A DNA stretch of 64,000 nt from Blastocystis sp. Blastoise. Its lineage: Eukaryota > Sar > Bigyra > Opalinata > Blastocystidae. The translations under genes and the position numbers were made by a program. This document shows positions 1 through 11,383 of the stretch, one piece after another. The notes below the pieces were generated by a model. That model did no database searches, was not told the origin of the DNA, and saw nothing but the letters and a program-made list of their open reading frames with translations. The DNA lies in assembly GCA_039096225.1 (NCBI GenBank), contig JBBPEB010000014.1, forward strand, positions 1 through 64,000, given 5' to 3'. Every line of letters begins with the position of its first letter. Position 1 is the first letter of the stretch.

Positions 1-1990
1 TATTCTTTTAATATATAATTATTATTCTATATATAGAATTGAACTATCTATCAGCTCAAAATAATCAAATATATTTTATTATTATATATATATATAGACA
101 TATTCAGTTAGTTTATCCTCAAGTATCTAATTGGTTTTTATAAAAATTGTAAACAAATATTCAAATAGTAATATAGTCTTCTAATTAATATTTATAATAT
201 TTTCTTTAGTTATTTTCAATTCTTATTACAAATATCATCTTGATATCTCAATATTTACACTTTTACTTTTGTAATTATAACATTTTTATATAAAATAAAC
301 TAATCTATTATCTTTTTTCAATTATAAATATTCACTATAACATTGTTAACTAATATAAGCATTCTAAATAACTATTTTGATACATAATTCATCCATTCTT
401 AAAAAATATTTTAGTCTATTTTTCAACTTTTAGTCATACTAGTGTATACTATAGACTATTATTCAATGAATAGTATCAATTTTAATTCAAAAGAATAATA
501 TATGTTATTTAAAAATAATAAAATAAGAATAAAAAGAAAAATTATAATAAGAACTTTATCTCTCATTTCAAACTTCTTCTTTTTATTTATTTATTATTTT
601 CATACTCTTAATATTCATTATTTATTATTTTTTATATCTATTAAGATCTCTAGTGATCATATATATATTTTATTTTATACTTTACTAAAACATTATCTTC
701 TCATTCTTATTAATTATTTTCTTAAAGTTATTATTATGTTAAATTCTTATTAATAATCACTTTATAAATTCATTTAACATGTTTTTATAAAATATTTAAA
801 ACAAATCATGTCAAAGTCTCTTTTTTAACTATCTTTAAACTGTTTATGACTCACTTGTTTAATGAATATAACATTCAATTATCAATACTCTGTCACAATT
901 ATTTTTAAAATATTCTTTTATACACACAATTCTTAACATTATTAAACTATTTTGTTTAGAAAACAAGTTATTATCATACACATATGTTTATTAGTCTATA
1001 ATAACTTCATAAAAGTCATTTTTGTTTATTCAAGTCAACATGAGTGAATTCATAGTTTTTTACAAAATGTCTTTAAACTAAACTTTTATTTATTTAAATA
1101 GTATCTATATGTTAATTTACATTGATTGTATTTATATTATGCTATAATTATCATTTAAACATATTAAAAAATTAATTTTTAAAACTAAAATATGAAAAAC
1201 ATATTCAATTATTTCTTCTTTTTTTATTATGATATTTTTACTTTAATTATACACAAAATACATATTAAACACACACACAACCTATATAATAATAATATAT
1301 AATAAAATAAATAATATCAACAATTATAATTCATCAAAGAGCCTCTAGTTGAAAACAAAGTAGAAAAATTTTGTAATTTTTAAATAATTTTCTTTTCTAT
1401 TTTGAATCGTTTCAACGATAATAATTGCTTAAATAATTAATATTTCATATTATATACATTCATAACCACCTTTAAAAATTCTTGAATGTCACTAACACCA
1501 CCTATTGAGCAGAAAACCATCACCAAACACCACTAGCAACGAAAACGACGAAAAGGAAGACCTAAAAAACGACACAATATACTGATGTCTGAACTTATCG
1601 TTCGAAGACATCAGCATCATCGATACAGCATCTTACCTATTATAACAGTATAATATAATATAAAAATAAAATATATACCATAATTAAAATCTTCCCATTC
1701 TTACCTTAAACCTTTTCAAACGTAGTAATTCAAACAGATCCATATATATCACCACATTTCAACAGACCACAAGTATCCTAACACTATAAATAGCTACACA
1801 TTCAAACCCAAGCCAAGAATGGCGTCTATTTATTATTTAATATAAATAATATTTCATTATAAAAATAAAAATAAATATATAGAATTCATTAAATAAATAA
1901 AAATAAAAGAATTACCATTATAACTTTAATAAAAAACAAAAAAAATAAAGTAAAATAAAAAAGCCTCTCAAAAAGGTCAACCACTTTTTT
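1..1990. other. AT-rich region, no gene recognised
   Basis: Almost pure A/T with only short open frames of low-complexity composition. A slightly more G/C-rich patch at about 1480-1810 was read in all frames and gives no sustained reading frame. It may be the internal or upstream part of the Helitron whose 3' end is at 7957, since no 5' Helitron terminus preceded by 5S spacer is visible downstream of position 1. Confidence 0.6.
1582..1614. other. Perfect hairpin (9-bp stem plus inner 4-bp stem)
   Basis: CTGATGTCT (1582-1590) is complementary to AGACATCAG (1606-1614), and GAAC/GTTC inside the loop can also pair. It stands out because it lies in one of the few G/C-containing patches of the left flank. 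It could be a transposon subterminal hairpin, but no CTAG-like end follows it, so its role is unknown. Confidence 0.4.
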
Positions 1991-2016
1991 ACCCTAATAA
2001 CATTTTGGTTGACTTT

Positions 2017-2559
2017 TTTATTTTAATTCATTCTATTGGCTTGTTTCATCCTACAATTCTACAATTCTAGATTCTGGAATTCTAGAATTGTAAACTACCA
2101 ATCATTTTCATTATCCTACAATTCTACAATTCCAGAATCTAGAATTCTAGAATCCTAGACTACCAATCAAATTCATTATCTTATATTTTATACTCTACAA
2201 TTCTACAATCCTAGATTCTAGAATTCTAGAATTCTAGACTACCAATTATATTTAATATATCTTTTATTATCCAATTATTTTATTTTTCTACAATTCTACA
2301 ATACCCAATCAATTTATTCTATTCATTTTAACCAATTAAATTAATTATTTTCACCCTAATAAAATTTTCAAAACACTTCTTTTAAAATATTACCACTTTT
2401 TTCAACCATTTTTTTACCCTAATAACATTTTGGTTCACTTTTTTACCCTAATACAATTTTATTTCACTTTTTTTTTAATTCATTTTATTGGCTTATTTCA
2501 TTCTACAATTCTACAATCCTAGATTCTAGAATTCTAGAATTCTAGACTACCAATTAAAT
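2017..2559. repeat. Dispersed/tandem copies of a palindromic TTCTAGAATTCTAG block
   Basis: A unit of about 60-85 bp recurs at about 2017-2101, 2104-2170, 2187-2248 and 2475-2559, with a truncated copy at 2283-2310. Each copy starts near 'CTACAATTCTACAAT', passes through runs of the self-complementary words TCTAGA/GAATTC and ends near 'GACTACCAAT'. Flanking words such as 'ACCCTAATAACATTTTGGTT' (about 1991 and 2414) are also duplicated. This is probably a subterminal repeat region of the Helitron or an older element; the function is unknown. Confidence 0.6.
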
Positions 2560-2660
2560 CAATTATATCCTTTTTTATCCAATTATATTTATAATATTAA
2601 AAAATATTATAACATTTTATAACATACTCTCAATATATATTTTTTTTTCCCTAACCCTAA

Positions 2661-2787
2661 CCAATAAACACTACAAATAATAACGATATAGATATAGATA
2701 ATCAAAATGAAAATAATAATGACGAAAATAATAGCAATATTCCAATTGTTATAAGATTTGAAAACTGTGAAGCATGTATTAAATTAA
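2661..2787 (+). CDS. Probable upstream exon of the Helitron RepHel gene
   Basis: The frame is open from just after a TAA at 2658, is rich in Asn/Asp, and ends with a sequence containing two Cys residues before the donor GTATGC at 2788. Joining to 2860 through the 72-nt intron keeps the frame, giving ...CIKL-R-NEEQ... into the main exon. No in-frame ATG is present, so it is either an internal exon or the 5' end starts elsewhere. Confidence 0.5.
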
Positions 2788-2939
2788 GTATGCTTAATAT
2801 TATATCATTTTTATAATTCTTTCTTTATGATAATAAAACTATTATTATATTATGTATAGGAAATGAAGAACAAATAATAGAAGAGAATGAAAGAGATATT
2901 CATGGAAATAACAAATATGAATATTATAATATAGGTAAA

Positions 2940-5900
2940 ATGAATCATGTTTGCATTAATTGTGAAGCTCTTCATTTTGAAGCTGAAAGAACAAATTATA
3001 AAATACCAAAATATAGAAAAAATACTAATACGAATATTACATATTATAACAATGATAATAATTATATAATTCAAAATAATTGTTCATTTACAATGTGTTG
3101 TAATAATGGGAAAGTGAAAGTTGAATCACCTAAAACTCCTCCAAGAAATTTGGAACGACTAATTAAAAGTCAGACTCCAAATAATAAATTATTTAGAAAT
3201 GAGATAAGAAGATATAATAATGCTTTTGCTTTTGCTTCTATGTCATGTTCTAATGTAGTAACAAGAATGAATGGTCCAGGACCATATTTTTATAGAGTTC
3301 ATGGTAATGTATATCATTCTATGAGTGATTTATATCCTTCTGATAATTCTCCTCCTTCTTTTAATCAAATATATATTTATGATGAAGAAGAAGCTCTTCA
3401 TATTCGAAATGGAAATAGTATGTTTTCAGAATTATCTTCTGATTTATTATTAAGTATTGATTCTATGATAAGAAATAATAATAAAATATATGAATCTTTT
3501 AAAACATTACATGAACAAGTAACAGAATCAAGAAGAATAAATAATACTACTTATTCACAAGTAAATTTAAAATTACAATTTAAAATAAGTAATTATGATG
3601 ATAGAAGAAGATTTAATGCTCCTACTACAACAAATGAAATAGCTATGATTATACCAAAACAAAATGATGAAGGTTTACCAAATATTAATCTTTCATGTTA
3701 TCCAAGAAGAAGAAGAAATGAAAATAATAATGAAAATGAAAATGAAAATAATAATGAAAATATATCAGAACAACAAATAACAAATCTTAGTTATAATAAT
3801 CCTTTTTGTGATCCTTTAATATATCCATTAATGTTTCCTTATGGATTACCATTATGGAGTTTAGAATCTACTTCTAATATTATACGTAATTCTGAATTAC
3901 ATTTAAATCGTCAAAATAATAATAATAATAATAGAAATATTTCAAATTCAACTAATAATAATAATAATGAGAATGAAATAATAGAAGAAGTAGAAAATGA
4001 ATTAAATAATAGAAATAATTATAGAATAAATAATAATCATACAGAGAATAATGATAGTAATGGAGATGATTCAAAATCGATGAGAATTATTCCAATTTTT
4101 AGAAATAGATCAGAAAGAGGATTTCCATTAGATATTTTAGGAAATGAATTTTATACTATACCTACTATTTCATTAAGAGAATTTTATTCTTATTTATTAT
4201 ATACAAGACATCCTAATCATAAGAATTATTTATTATTATTTGAAAAATTATTATTACAATTTATGGTTGATGCAGCTACAAAAATAGAATATTCAAGATT
4301 ATTATTTATAGCAAATAATCAAACAAAATTAAGATCAGAGAAATATTCTGTATTTAGAGATACAGTGAATGAGATGATACGAAATGGATTTAGTGATGAA
4401 TATATAAGAAGTAGAATGGGAAAAGCAGTTATTATTCCATCAAGTTTTGTAGGTGGTCCTCGATATATGAAGAATTCTTACTTAGAAACAATGGCTATTG
4501 TAAGAGCTTATGGTAAACCAGATTTATTTATAACCATGACTTGCAATCCAAATTGGCCAGAAATCTTAGAATCATTAGAAGAAGGTCAACAACCTTGGAT
4601 GAGACCTGATATAGTAGATAGAGTATTTTATATAAAATTGAAAATCTTAACTCATTTGATAACAAATTTTAAAGTATTTGGAGAAGTAAAATGTATATGT
4701 TATTCTATAGAATATCAGAAGAGAGGAATGCCTCATGCACATATTTTAATTACTTTAGAGAATGAATATAAATTAAGAACTCCTGAAGATATAGATTCCT
4801 ATATATGTGCAGAAATTCCTGATCCTATAAAGAATCCAAGATTATATGAAATTATTACTTCAATGAATATGCATGGTCCTCATACAAGAACATCTCAATG
4901 TATGAAAGAAATAAATGGTCAACAATATTGTTCAAAGAAATTTCCAAAAGAATATAGAAATGAAACTACAATAAATGAAGATGGATATCCAAATTATAGA
5001 AGAAGAGATAATGGTAGAGTATATGTAATAGGTAGGCAATCAAATGTAAATAATACTTTAGATAATAGATGGGTAGTTCCATATAATCCATATTTATCAT
5101 TAAGAATAGGTTGTCATATTAATGTAGAAGTATGTTCTTCAGTAAGAAGTCCTAAATATATATTTAAATATGCTTTTAAAGGACATGATTCTATTAATGC
5201 AGAAATAGAAAGAGAAGATAATACTAATAATAATGCTAATAATAATAATCCAAATAATTCAAATAGAAATGAAATAGAAATACCAAATGAAATGAAATCT
5301 TATTTAAAAGGAAGATATTTATCAGCTCCTGAAGCTATGTGGAGAATATATGGATTTCCAATAAAGTATTGTAATGTGAGTGTAATTACTTTAGATATTC
5401 ATGATGAGAATGATAGAACTGTATATTATGTAGAAGGAGATGAAGAAAGAGCTTTAGATAGAATAATGAATCAAGATACAATGTTAACAGCATATTTTAA
5501 AATGAATGATTTATATATAAATGAAGAATCAAGAGGAACAATGGATGAACCCTCTATTTTAACTTATATAGAATTTCCTAAATATTATACATATGATTCA
5601 AAATTAAAGAAATGGAATCATAGAAGAAGAAATAATAAAGTAATAGGAAGACTTCCTTATATAGATCCTACAAATGATAATTTATTTTGTTTAAGAATAC
5701 TTTTATTACATGTAAGTCGTCCATTAAGTTTTGATGATTTAAAATGTTATGAAGGTCAAATATATAATACATATAGAGAATCCTGTATAGCAAGAGGATT
5801 ATTAGTAGATGATACAGAATATTATGATATTCTTGCAAATGAAGTAATAGATGCTACTCCTTGGCAATTAAGACAATTATTTGGTTTACTTTGTTCTTAT

Positions 5901-7685
5901 TATCCTATTACTGATCCATTATCTATTTGGAATACTTATAGGAATGATATGATAGATGATTTCTTTCATCAATATATAAATGAATATATAAGTATAGATA
6001 GACAAGATGCATATGTATTAGATTCAGAAGATAATGAAGTGAATAGAATAATAGAAGAATATTGTATACCTAGAGCATTAAATCATATAAGAAGTGTTAT
6101 AGATACAAATAAACATAATGGAGGATATCAAAGTACTAATTTACCACAATTTGATAATAATACTAATATGATAGATTATGAATCTGAAGGAATTAATTTT
6201 GAAGAAGATCATAGAATAGCAGAAAGAAATATAAGTTTATTGAATGAAGGACAAAGAAGAGTATATGAATCAATAATGGAATCAGTGAATAATAATGAAC
6301 CTCATAGAAATAATATGTTTTTTATAGATGGACCAGGAGGAACTGGAAAAACATTTCTTTATAATACAATAATTAAATCAATAAGAAATAATATGGATGA
6401 TGTGATAGCAGTTGCATGGACAGGTATTGCAGCTACTTTATTATGTGGAGGAAAAACATCTCATTCACAATTTGGATTACCTTTTGAATTAAATGAATCT
6501 TCTTCTTCTTCTATTTCAAGAGGATCTCCAAGAGCAGAACAAATTAAGAAATGTAAAATAATAATATGGGATGAAGCTCCTATGGCTTCTAAATATGCTT
6601 TAAAAGTAGTTGATCGATTATTAAGATTCTTATATAATGATGAGATAGATATTCCATTTGCAGGTAAAACAATAGTATTAGGTGGAGATTTTAGACAATG
6701 TTTACCAGTAGTAGCTCATGGAAAAGAAGCTGATATAGTTCCTTTATGTATTAAATATTTAGATATTTGGAATGAATTTAATCAATTTCAATTAACAGAA
6801 AATATGAGAGCAAATGCAAATGAAATAGAATTTAAAGAATTCTTATTGAAGATAGGAAATGGTGAGAGATGTAATAATGAATTAAGATTATTATCAAAAG
6901 ATAAAGTACATATTCCAAGAGAATGTATTTGTGATGAGAATATAGGTGAAGAGATATTTCATGAATTCATTAATGATTCAAATACAGATATATATAGACA
7001 GAAATTAGCTTCAAATTGTATATTATGTGCAACAAATGAACAAGCATTTTTAATTAATGAAAGAATTCAAAATATGATAAGATCAAGTTCTCATCATTAT
7101 TATAGTCATGATGAATTAGCAGAAGAAGTAGAAGATATAGATGAAAGAGATGCTTATAGTACAGAATATTTAAATAGTTTAATTCCTCAAGGATGTCCAC
7201 CTCATGATTTAGAATTGAAAAGAGGTTCAGTTATTATGTTATTAAGAAATTTAGACATAAAGAGAGGATTATGTAATGGAACGAGATTAGTAGTATTAGA
7301 TACAAAACCAAATGTAATAAGAAGTCAATTATTAGTAAGAACTGATAATATGTTAGAAGGACAAGATATAGTATTGATTCCAAGAATTAAATTTATAGTA
7401 GATGATAGTGATTTACCATGTAAGTTAAGTAGAAAACAATTTCCTGTCAGATTAGCTTTTGCTATGACTATTAATAAATCACAAGGTCAAACATTTCAAA
7501 ATGTAGGTATTTATTTAGAAAGACCAGTATTTAGTCATGGTCAATTATATGTTGCTTTAAGTAGAGTACGTTCTTTTCATGGTATAAAAATGTTTATAAA
7601 GAATGATAATATTAATCAAGGTCAATTAATCAGAAATAGTAATGAATGGTTTACGAAAAATTGTGTATTTAATGGAGTATTGTAA
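2940..7685 (+). CDS. Helitron RepHel transposase (HUH Rep + Pif1-like helicase)
   Basis: A 1581-residue open frame from ATG 2940. The N-terminal half has the Helitron-like domain with FITMTCNPNWPEI and the two-histidine HUH motif PHAH at residues 598-601. The catalytic tyrosine pair is Y740/Y744 in KYIFKYAFKG. The C-terminal third is a Pif1-family SF1 helicase: Walker A GPGGTGKT at about 1131-1138, Walker B DEAP at 1211, GGDFRQCLPVV, LTENMRA, TINKSQGQTF and YVALSR near the end. All catalytic motifs are present, so the protein looks intact. The same frame stays open upstream of ATG 2940 and joins in phase through a 72-nt GT..AG intron (2788-2859) to an Asn-rich exon at about 2661-2787. That exon lacks an in-frame ATG, so the true start may lie in a further upstream exon. 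It nicks and unwinds DNA for rolling-circle transposition in the nucleus. Asn-rich inserts interrupt conserved blocks, as in other proteins here. Confidence 0.95.
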   Translation: MNHVCINCEALHFEAERTNYKIPKYRKNTNTNITYYNNDNNYIIQNNCSFTMCCNNGKVKVESPKTPPRNLERLIKSQTPNNKLFRNEIRRYNNAFAFASMSCSNVVTRMNGPGPYFYRVHGNVYHSMSDLYPSDNSPPSFNQIYIYDEEEALHIRNGNSMFSELSSDLLLSIDSMIRNNNKIYESFKTLHEQVTESRRINNTTYSQVNLKLQFKISNYDDRRRFNAPTTTNEIAMIIPKQNDEGLPNINLSCYPRRRRNENNNENENENNNENISEQQITNLSYNNPFCDPLIYPLMFPYGLPLWSLESTSNIIRNSELHLNRQNNNNNNRNISNSTNNNNNENEIIEEVENELNNRNNYRINNNHTENNDSNGDDSKSMRIIPIFRNRSERGFPLDILGNEFYTIPTISLREFYSYLLYTRHPNHKNYLLLFEKLLLQFMVDAATKIEYSRLLFIANNQTKLRSEKYSVFRDTVNEMIRNGFSDEYIRSRMGKAVIIPSSFVGGPRYMKNSYLETMAIVRAYGKPDLFITMTCNPNWPEILESLEEGQQPWMRPDIVDRVFYIKLKILTHLITNFKVFGEVKCICYSIEYQKRGMPHAHILITLENEYKLRTPEDIDSYICAEIPDPIKNPRLYEIITSMNMHGPHTRTSQCMKEINGQQYCSKKFPKEYRNETTINEDGYPNYRRRDNGRVYVIGRQSNVNNTLDNRWVVPYNPYLSLRIGCHINVEVCSSVRSPKYIFKYAFKGHDSINAEIEREDNTNNNANNNNPNNSNRNEIEIPNEMKSYLKGRYLSAPEAMWRIYGFPIKYCNVSVITLDIHDENDRTVYYVEGDEERALDRIMNQDTMLTAYFKMNDLYINEESRGTMDEPSILTYIEFPKYYTYDSKLKKWNHRRRNNKVIGRLPYIDPTNDNLFCLRILLLHVSRPLSFDDLKCYEGQIYNTYRESCIARGLLVDDTEYYDILANEVIDATPWQLRQLFGLLCSYYPITDPLSIWNTYRNDMIDDFFHQYINEYISIDRQDAYVLDSEDNEVNRIIEEYCIPRALNHIRSVIDTNKHNGGYQSTNLPQFDNNTNMIDYESEGINFEEDHRIAERNISLLNEGQRRVYESIMESVNNNEPHRNNMFFIDGPGGTGKTFLYNTIIKSIRNNMDDVIAVAWTGIAATLLCGGKTSHSQFGLPFELNESSSSSISRGSPRAEQIKKCKIIIWDEAPMASKYALKVVDRLLRFLYNDEIDIPFAGKTIVLGGDFRQCLPVVAHGKEADIVPLCIKYLDIWNEFNQFQLTENMRANANEIEFKEFLLKIGNGERCNNELRLLSKDKVHIPRECICDENIGEEIFHEFINDSNTDIYRQKLASNCILCATNEQAFLINERIQNMIRSSSHHYYSHDELAEEVEDIDERDAYSTEYLNSLIPQGCPPHDLELKRGSVIMLLRNLDIKRGLCNGTRLVVLDTKPNVIRSQLLVRTDNMLEGQDIVLIPRIKFIVDDSDLPCKLSRKQFPVRLAFAMTINKSQGQTFQNVGIYLERPVFSHGQLYVALSRVRSFHGIKMFIKNDNINQGQLIRNSNEWFTKNCVFNGVL

Positions 7686-7928
7686 TTTATTTTTTTATTT
7701 TCGTATTTTTGTTATGTTTTTCAATTTTCTTATTTTGTCTCATTTAAAAATAATATTTGTTATTACTTTTAAATTTTCAACAATTTATTTGTTTGTGTTT
7801 AATTTGTTAACAATTAAATCTAAAAATTTATATTGTTTAGTTTATAATTCTTTATCATTATCAAAAATAAATAAATAAATAACAAAGAACAAGAAATAAT
7901 TTACTGAAATAGACTTAATAGATACATA

Positions 7929-7957
7929 GCATCGGCGAAGCCGATGCCACCCGCTAG
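7929..7957 (+). other. Helitron 3' terminal hairpin and CTAG end
   Basis: GCATCGGC (7929-7936), loop GAA, GCCGATGC (7940-7947), then CACCCGCTAG. This is the classical Helitron 3' termination signal layout. It matters because it fixes the exact junction with the 5S array at 7957/7958. Confidence 0.92.
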
Positions 7958-8141
7958 TTATTTATAATATAAATAATATGTTTACAAAAATTTAATAATA
8001 AAAAATAATATAAAAATTTTTTTATAATTTTTATAATAATAATAATAATAATAATAATATAAATAAAATGTTATATATAAATAATTAAAAATATTAATAA
8101 TAAAAAGAATAATAAATAAAAAAATAAATACAAATAAAGAA

Positions 8142-8154
8142 AAATAAAAAAAAA
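8142..8154 (-). terminator. Pol III T-run terminator of 5S copy 1 (same in every unit)
   Basis: Directly after the RNA 3' end the minus strand reads a run of eight or more T residues, usually followed by A and more Ts. The run length varies between units (about 8-20), as expected of a slippery homopolymer. The equivalent tract lies directly left of each 5S gene on the plus-strand coordinates. Confidence 0.8.
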
Positions 8155-8270
8155 AGAACAGCACTAGGACTTCACGGCGAGTCCCCCACACCGCTACTAT
8201 CCTAGCTCGAAGTGGCTTAGCTTCCTAGATCAGACGGGTTAGGGCGTTGTCCACTTGATATGGCCGTTCT
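8155..8270 (-). rRNA. 5S ribosomal RNA, copy 1
   Basis: Read on the minus strand, the RNA starts AGAACGGCCAUAU and contains GUCUGAUCUAGGAAGCUAAGC (the internal control region of eukaryotic 5S genes), UAGUA, GGGGGACUCGCCGUGAAGUC and the 3' end GUGCUGUUCU. The ends pair perfectly as helix I (AGAACGGC with GCUGUUCU). At 116 nt it is close to the usual 118-120. A T-run immediately downstream serves as pol III terminator. The gene is the large-subunit 5S rRNA, transcribed by RNA polymerase III with TFIIIA. By eye all 18 copies in the window have the same coding sequence. Confidence 0.95.
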
Positions 8271-8933
8271 CAAGATATATTTATTATTATTCTATTATTA
8301 TTCTATTCTATTATTATTCTATTCTATTTATTATTCTATTCTATTATTCTATTCTAATATTATTCTATTTATTATTATTATTCTATTTATTATTCTTTTT
8401 ATTATTCTTTTTATTCATTTATTCAAATTTTTTTTTATTTATTTATTTTATTTATTTATTTATTTTTATATTAAAAATCTAACCCTAACCTAAAAATTAT
8501 TTTATATTAACCCTAATCTATTATTTTAATATTCAATTTAACACTAATCTATTATTTTTTATATTAAATCTAAAACCATTATTTTATATTAAACCTAACC
8601 CTAACCCTCCTAAACCCTAAATTATTTTATATTCATTTTAAATCCTAACCCTAAACCACTAATATATATATATATAATTAAAATTATTTTATTTTATCAA
8701 ATATTATTTTATTATTATTATTATTTTATTATTATTATTTATAATATAAATAATATGTTTACAAAAATTTAATAATAAAAAATAATATAAAAATTTTTTT
8801 ATAATTTTTATAATAATAATAATAATAATAATAATATAAATAAAATGTTATATATAAATAATTAAAAATATTAATAATAAAAAGAATAATAAATAAAAAA
8901 ATAAATACAAATAAAGAAAAATAAAAAAAAAAA

Positions 8934-9049
8934 AGAACAGCACTAGGACTTCACGGCGAGTCCCCCACACCGCTACTATCCTAGCTCGAAGTGGCTTAGC
9001 TTCCTAGATCAGACGGGTTAGGGCGTTGTCCACTTGATATGGCCGTTCT
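8934..9049 (-). rRNA. 5S ribosomal RNA, copy 2
   Basis: Same 116-nt sequence as copy 1. Its unit carries the short (TATTC/ATT) tract variant upstream of the gene, shared with copies 3 and 8. Confidence 0.94.
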
Positions 9050-9703
9050 CAAGATATATTTATTATTATTCTATTATTATTCTATTCTATTATTATTCTA
9101 TTCTATTATTATTCTATTATTATTATATTCTATTATTCTATTTATTATTATTATTCTATTTATTATTCTTTTTATTATTCTTTTTATTCATTTATTCAAA
9201 TTTTTTTTTATTTATTTATTTTATTTATTTATTTATTTTTATATTAAAAATCTAACCCTAACCTAAAAATTATTTTATATTAACCCTAATCTATTATTTT
9301 AATATTCAATTTAACACTAATCTATTATTTTTTATATTAAATCTAAAACCATTATTTTATATTAAACCTAACCCTAACCCTCCTAAACCCTAAATTATTT
9401 TATATTCATTTTAAATCCTAACCCTAAACCACTAATATATATATATATAATTAAAATTATTTTATTTTATCAAATATTATTTTATTATTATTATTATTTT
9501 ATTATTATTATTTATAATATAAATAATATGTTTACAAAAATTTAATAATAAAAAATAATATAAAAATTTTTTTATAATTTTTATAATAATAATAATAATA
9601 ATAATAATATAAATAAAATGTTATATATAAATAATTAAAAATATTAATAATAAAAAGAATAATAAATAAAAAAATAAATACAAATAAAGAAAAAAAAAAA
9701 AAA

Positions 9704-9819
9704 AGAACAGCACTAGGACTTCACGGCGAGTCCCCCACACCGCTACTATCCTAGCTCGAAGTGGCTTAGCTTCCTAGATCAGACGGGTTAGGGCGTTGTC
9801 CACTTGATATGGCCGTTCT
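9704..9819 (-). rRNA. 5S ribosomal RNA, copy 3
   Basis: Same 116-nt sequence. Its upstream tract variant equals that of copies 2 and 8, and its downstream T-run is uninterrupted. Confidence 0.94.
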
Positions 9820-10474
9820 CAAGATATATTTATTATTATTCTATTATTATTCTATTCTATTATTATTCTATTCTATTATTATTCTATTATTATTATATTC
9901 TATTATTCTATTTATTATTATTATTCTATTTATTATTCTTTTTATTATTCTTTTTATTCATTTATTCAAATTTTTTTTTATTTATTTATTTTATTTATTT
10001 ATTTATTTTTATATTAAAAATCTAACCCTAACCTAAAAATTATTTTATATTAACCCTAATCTATTATTTTAATATTCAATTTAACACTAATCTATTATTT
10101 TTTATATTAAATCTAAAACCATTATTTTATATTAAACCTAACCCTAACCCTCCTAAACCCTAAATTATTTTATATTCATTTTAAATCATAACCCTAAACC
10201 ACTAATATATATATATATAATTAAAATTATTTTATTTTATCAAATATTATTTTATTATTATTATTATTTTATTATTATTATTTATAATATAAATAATATG
10301 TTTACAAAAATTTAATAATAAAAAATAATATAAAAATTTTTTTATAATTTTTATAATAATAATAATAATAATAATAATATAAATAAAATGTTATATATAA
10401 ATAATTAAAAATATTAATAATAAAAAGAATAATAAATAAAAAAATAAATACAAATAAAGAAAAATAAAAAAAAA

Positions 10475-10590
10475 AGAACAGCACTAGGACTTCACGGCGA
10501 GTCCCCCACACCGCTACTATCCTAGCTCGAAGTGGCTTAGCTTCCTAGATCAGACGGGTTAGGGCGTTGTCCACTTGATATGGCCGTTCT
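10475..10590 (-). rRNA. 5S ribosomal RNA, copy 4
   Basis: Same 116-nt sequence. Its unit has an extra TATTATTCTATTC block in the upstream tract, shared only with copy 5. Confidence 0.94.
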
Positions 10591-11267
10591 CAAGATATAT
10601 TTATTATTATTCTATTATTATTCTATTCTATTATTATTCTATTCTATTATTATTCTATTCTATTTATTATTCTATTCTATTATTCTATTCTAATATTATT
10701 CTATTTATTATTATTATTCTATTTATTATTCTTTTTATTATTCTTTTTATTCATTTATTCAAATTTTTTTTTATTTATTTATTTTATTTATTTATTTATT
10801 TTTATATTAAAAATCTAACCCTAACCTAAAAATTATTTTATATTAACCCTAATCTATTATTTTAATATTCAATTTAACACTAATCTATTATTTTTTATAT
10901 TAAATCTAAAACCATTATTTTATATTAAACCTAACCCTAACCCTCCTAAACCCTAAATTATTTTATATTCATTTTAAATCATAACCCTAAACCACTAATA
11001 TATATATATATAATTAAAATTATTTTATTTTATCAAATATTATTTTATTATTATTATTATTTTATTATTATTATTTATAATATAAATAATATGTTTACAA
11101 AAATTTAATAATAAAAAATAATATAAAAATTTTTTTATAATTTTTATAATAATAATAATAATAATAATAATATAAATAAAATGTTATATATAAATAATTA
11201 AAAATATTAATAATAAAAAGAATAATAAATAAAAAAATAAATACAAATAAAGAAAAATAAAAAAAAA

Positions 11268-11383
11268 AGAACAGCACTAGGACTTCACGGCGAGTCCCCC
11301 ACACCGCTACTATCCTAGCTCGAAGTGGCTTAGCTTCCTAGATCAGACGGGTTAGGGCGTTGTCCACTTGATATGGCCGTTCT
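11268..11383 (-). rRNA. 5S ribosomal RNA, copy 5
   Basis: Same 116-nt sequence. It shares the longer upstream tract with its neighbour copy 4, which suggests a local duplication. Confidence 0.94.

Larger units (their letters stand above)
2661..7957 (+). mobile_element. Autonomous Helitron (3' portion; 5' end not resolved)
   Basis: The element encodes a RepHel protein and has a canonical 3' end. A perfect 8-bp-stem hairpin with a GAA loop lies at 7929-7947, followed by 10 nt ending in CTAG at 7954-7957. The base after CTAG is T, and the next bases (7958 onward) are 5S rDNA spacer. In intact spacer copies the base before this point is A, so the insertion site is A|T, as expected of Helitrons. 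No 5S sequence is seen left of the element, so its 5' end probably lies before position 1, or the array was truncated there. The start coordinate given is only the start of the visible open frame. Confidence 0.85.

Noticed and set aside
502-753. 83-aa open frame in the left flank
   Set aside because: Ile/Tyr/Phe/Leu string typical of random AT-rich DNA, with no motif or splice context.
7982-8191. Recurrent minus-strand frame starting MWGTRREVLVL in each unit
   Set aside because: It begins within the 5S rRNA gene and continues through T-rich spacer, so it is not a gene.
8255-8493. Recurrent 73-84 aa open frames starting MIWPFSR or MAVLKIY next to each 5S gene
   Set aside because: They start inside the 5S gene and run through (TATTC)n/(ATT)n spacer; the hydrophobic peptide is a translation of the microsatellite, repeated with each rDNA unit.
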